A stretch of 64,000 bases of DNA from contig NZ_JASHIC010000020.1 in NCBI RefSeq assembly GCF_030056705.1, forward strand, positions 1 to 64,000, in the 5' to 3' direction. The position numbers and the translations under genes were made by a program. The notes below the pieces were generated by a model. That model searched no databases, was not told where the DNA came from, and saw only the letters and a list, made by a program, of their open reading frames with translations. Origin of the DNA: Flectobacillus longus (GTDB lineage Bacteria > Bacteroidota > Bacteroidia > Cytophagales > Spirosomataceae). How positions within the stretch are numbered: the first letter of the stretch is position 1; every line of letters starts with the position of its first letter. Shown here piece after piece: positions 62,078 to 64,000 of this stretch.

Positions 62078-63883
62078 ATATCCTATCGCAGTGTCGTCTG
62101 CTCTTACATCAGCACCACCTTCATATTGGCCATTGGGCAAAAGCAATATACAATCCATACGACCAATCGTGTTCTTTTGTGATTCTATTTTATAACCACG
62201 ACCTAATAATTTTTGTAGAGTTTGTGGTGTAAAAGCACCTTCCTCAAATGTTGTGCGGTCGGGAAGCCACTGATGATGAAAGCGTAAAGCATCTACCGCC
62301 TGTTGCATATTCATACCATGCTCTACCACATTTAAGAATACTTGGAATACCGAAGTAATAATAGTTGAGCCTCCTGGTGTACCAAGAATCATAAACAATT
62401 TTCCATTTTTTTCTACGATTGTAGGAGTCATTGATGACAACATACGCTTATTTGGAGCAATGGCGTTAGCTTCGTTACCTACCAACCCATACGAATTGGG
62501 ATGGCCAGGTTTGATAGAAAAATCATCCATTTCGTCATTAAGTAAAAAACCTCCGCCAGCTACTATGACTTTGCTACCGTACGAGTTATTCAAAGTGGTA
62601 GTAATAGACACCGCATTACCTTCTTTGTCAGCAAAAGAAGAGTGGGTTGTCTCCATGCTTTCGTAGCCAGGAATAGCGCCACCTGAAACCTTTTTACTAT
62701 CTGTAGCCGCATCAAAACTAAAGTCATTCCAACGTTGCTTTAAAAAATCCTGACTTAGCAATTCTTTTTGAGGAACTTTTACAAAATCTGGGTCTCCTAG
62801 CCACTTAGCACGGTCGGCAAATACACGGCGTTCGGCTTCAATCATTACTTGAGTAGTAGAATCAGTGTGCCATCCCCATTTTTTTAGAGGATAATTCTCT
62901 ACATATTTCAATAGCTGCATCAATGCAATACCGCCTGAAGAGGGAGGAGGCATAGTTATTACTTTCAAATCTTTGTACGTTTCTACAATTGCGTCACGCC
63001 AAACGGCATGGTAATTATCCAAATCTTTTTGTGTGATGATACCACCACCTTTATTCATTTCGGCTAATAAAAGTTTTGCTGTTTCGCCTTCATAAAAACC
63101 CTTACGACCTTCTGCTTGGATACGACGAAGGGTTTTTGCTAAATCTTTTTGGATTAATAGCTCACCTTCTTTCCATTCAGAACCATCAGGCTTTAAAAAG
63201 TATGTTTTGCCAGGATTATATTTCAATAAGTCATCCTTAATTCTATTCAATCCTCGAGCTTCACGTGCTGTAAGTGCTACGCCATTTTCAGCTAAATCAA
63301 TAGCGGGTTGAAGGATTTGTTTCCAAGATAATTTACCAAAACGCTTGTGAGCTTGTTCGAGACCGTCGACAGCACCTGGTGTTCCGCTCGCCAAATGACC
63401 ATACCAGCTTGGCTGACCTGCTTTTACATCCCCTTTTTCGTCAAGATACATATCTCTACTAGCTTTTTCAGGGGCTTTTTCACGATAGTCTAAAGTGTAG
63501 GTATTTCCTTTTTTATCACGAAATACCAAAAAACCTCCACCACCAATATTACCAGCGGCAGGGTGAACCACTGCTAAGGCAAATTGTGTTGCAATTGCTG
63601 CATCGATAGCATTTCCTCCCTTTTTCATGATTTCAACTCCCACCTTTGAAGCTTCTGGGTGAGTAGCTGCTACCATACCATTTTGTGCATAGACAGGTTC
63701 TTTTTTAGCTACAAAAGGAGAGGCGTTGGGGTCGTCATTTAAAAATTGATAAAAACCCTTATTTTCTTTGGCGTTGCTGATAGGGGAGGGCGTATTGCTA
63801 ACTTGTACAGCAGGAGTTTTGCAGCTCCAGATAAGTCCTAAGGTTATCGATGAGAGTAAGATAATGTGTTTAAATTTCATCAT
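62075..63883 (-). CDS. ggt: gamma-glutamyltransferase
   Basis: GGT cuts the gamma-glutamyl bond of glutathione and moves the group to water or amino acids. It is made as a precursor and cut before the catalytic Thr; here the motif is SMETTHSSFADKEGN (about residues 410-425). The other conserved blocks are present: AATHPEASKVGVEIMKKGGNAIDAAIATQFALAVVHPAAGNIGGGGFLVF, DYREKAPEKASRDMY and MLSSMTPTIVEKNGKLFMILGTPGGSTIITSVFQV. The N-terminus is a lipoprotein (LGLIWSC). Alternative starts exist at 63910 and 63880; I chose ATG 63883. Last gene of the window on this strand; convergent with VIT1. Confidence 0.95.
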   Translation of the reverse strand: MMKFKHIILLSSITLGLIWSCKTPAVQVSNTPSPISNAKENKGFYQFLNDDPNASPFVAKKEPVYAQNGMVAATHPEASKVGVEIMKKGGNAIDAAIATQFALAVVHPAAGNIGGGGFLVFRDKKGNTYTLDYREKAPEKASRDMYLDEKGDVKAGQPSWYGHLASGTPGAVDGLEQAHKRFGKLSWKQILQPAIDLAENGVALTAREARGLNRIKDDLLKYNPGKTYFLKPDGSEWKEGELLIQKDLAKTLRRIQAEGRKGFYEGETAKLLLAEMNKGGGIITQKDLDNYHAVWRDAIVETYKDLKVITMPPPSSGGIALMQLLKYVENYPLKKWGWHTDSTTQVMIEAERRVFADRAKWLGDPDFVKVPQKELLSQDFLKQRWNDFSFDAATDSKKVSGGAIPGYESMETTHSSFADKEGNAVSITTTLNNSYGSKVIVAGGGFLLNDEMDDFSIKPGHPNSYGLVGNEANAIAPNKRMLSSMTPTIVEKNGKLFMILGTPGGSTIITSVFQVFLNVVEHGMNMQQAVDALRFHHQWLPDRTTFEEGAFTPQTLQKLLGRGYKIESQKNTIGRMDCILLLPNGQYEGGADVRADDTAIGY

Positions 63884-64000
63884 GATGAAGATTGGTTTTT
63901 TAATTAACAAGGAGTAAGTACTAAGATGTTATACGTTTTCGGAGAGTAGTCAAAAGACCAGACTGTTTTGTTCACATGCTATTTATTTCCTGAAAAATAA

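Overview
The window is chromosomal DNA of an AT-rich member of the Bacteroidota, most like the Cytophagales (Spirosomaceae/Cytophagaceae type). This rests on gene content, not a search: a SusC/SusD pair, CRTAC1-like VCBS/ASPIC proteins, DUF4494, DUF3108, DUF3667 and DUF4332 proteins, a TonB-dependent receptor, sigma-54, and many short lipoproteins. No rRNA, tRNA, CRISPR array or prophage was seen.

Layout. 1-743: truncated IS3-family element. 1118-5550: a lipoprotein, a Dabb-domain protein, an AraC regulator and a secreted sialidase-like enzyme. 5637-20651: mostly housekeeping (LolC/E-like permease, RbfA, PolX-like protein, enoyl-CoA hydratase, sigma-54, AsnRS) with an Rpn-family nuclease, a serine hydrolase and a lone circularly permuted ATP-grasp protein. 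20896-23951: an NTF2-like protein, a two-gene PtuAB/Septu-like defence operon (ATPase plus HNH-like protein) behind a structured leader, and a diacylglycerol/undecaprenol kinase. 24012-36899: a 13-kb locus with a CRTAC1-like protein, a vanadium-dependent haloperoxidase, SusD, SusC and a divergent 1104-residue CRTAC1-like protein. 37102-43927: a lipoprotein, a radical SAM/SPASM protein overlapping an M23 peptidase with no signal peptide, CdaA, GapN and DUF4332. 44356-45372: small unknown genes including a PD-(D/E)XK-like protein. 45391-57311: MFS exporter, MeaB, IspD, QueA, photolyase, DUF3108, zinc aminopeptidase, RecA, DUF3667. 57515-63883: a lysine-rich secreted protein ending in a chlorovirus-type basic adaptor domain, a metal-uptake group (Cys-rich small protein, TonB-dependent siderophore receptor, VIT1 transporter) and gamma-glutamyltransferase.

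The least explained structure is non-coding. Three convergent gene pairs share a composite element: a hairpin with a GCGGTC-type stem plus a box of AATCAC repeats. Four other genes have copies of a different 33-35 bp repeat just after their stop codons, always in the sense orientation. The ispD stop codon lies inside an exact 16-copy GGGATTA array, and the ggt stop lies at the edge of AGATTTGA repeats. Together these look like families of repeats that colonise 3' untranslated regions. The second notable structure is the leader of the PtuAB-like operon, where one 8-nt segment can pair either with an upstream segment or with the loop and arm of an intrinsic terminator, as in an attenuator.
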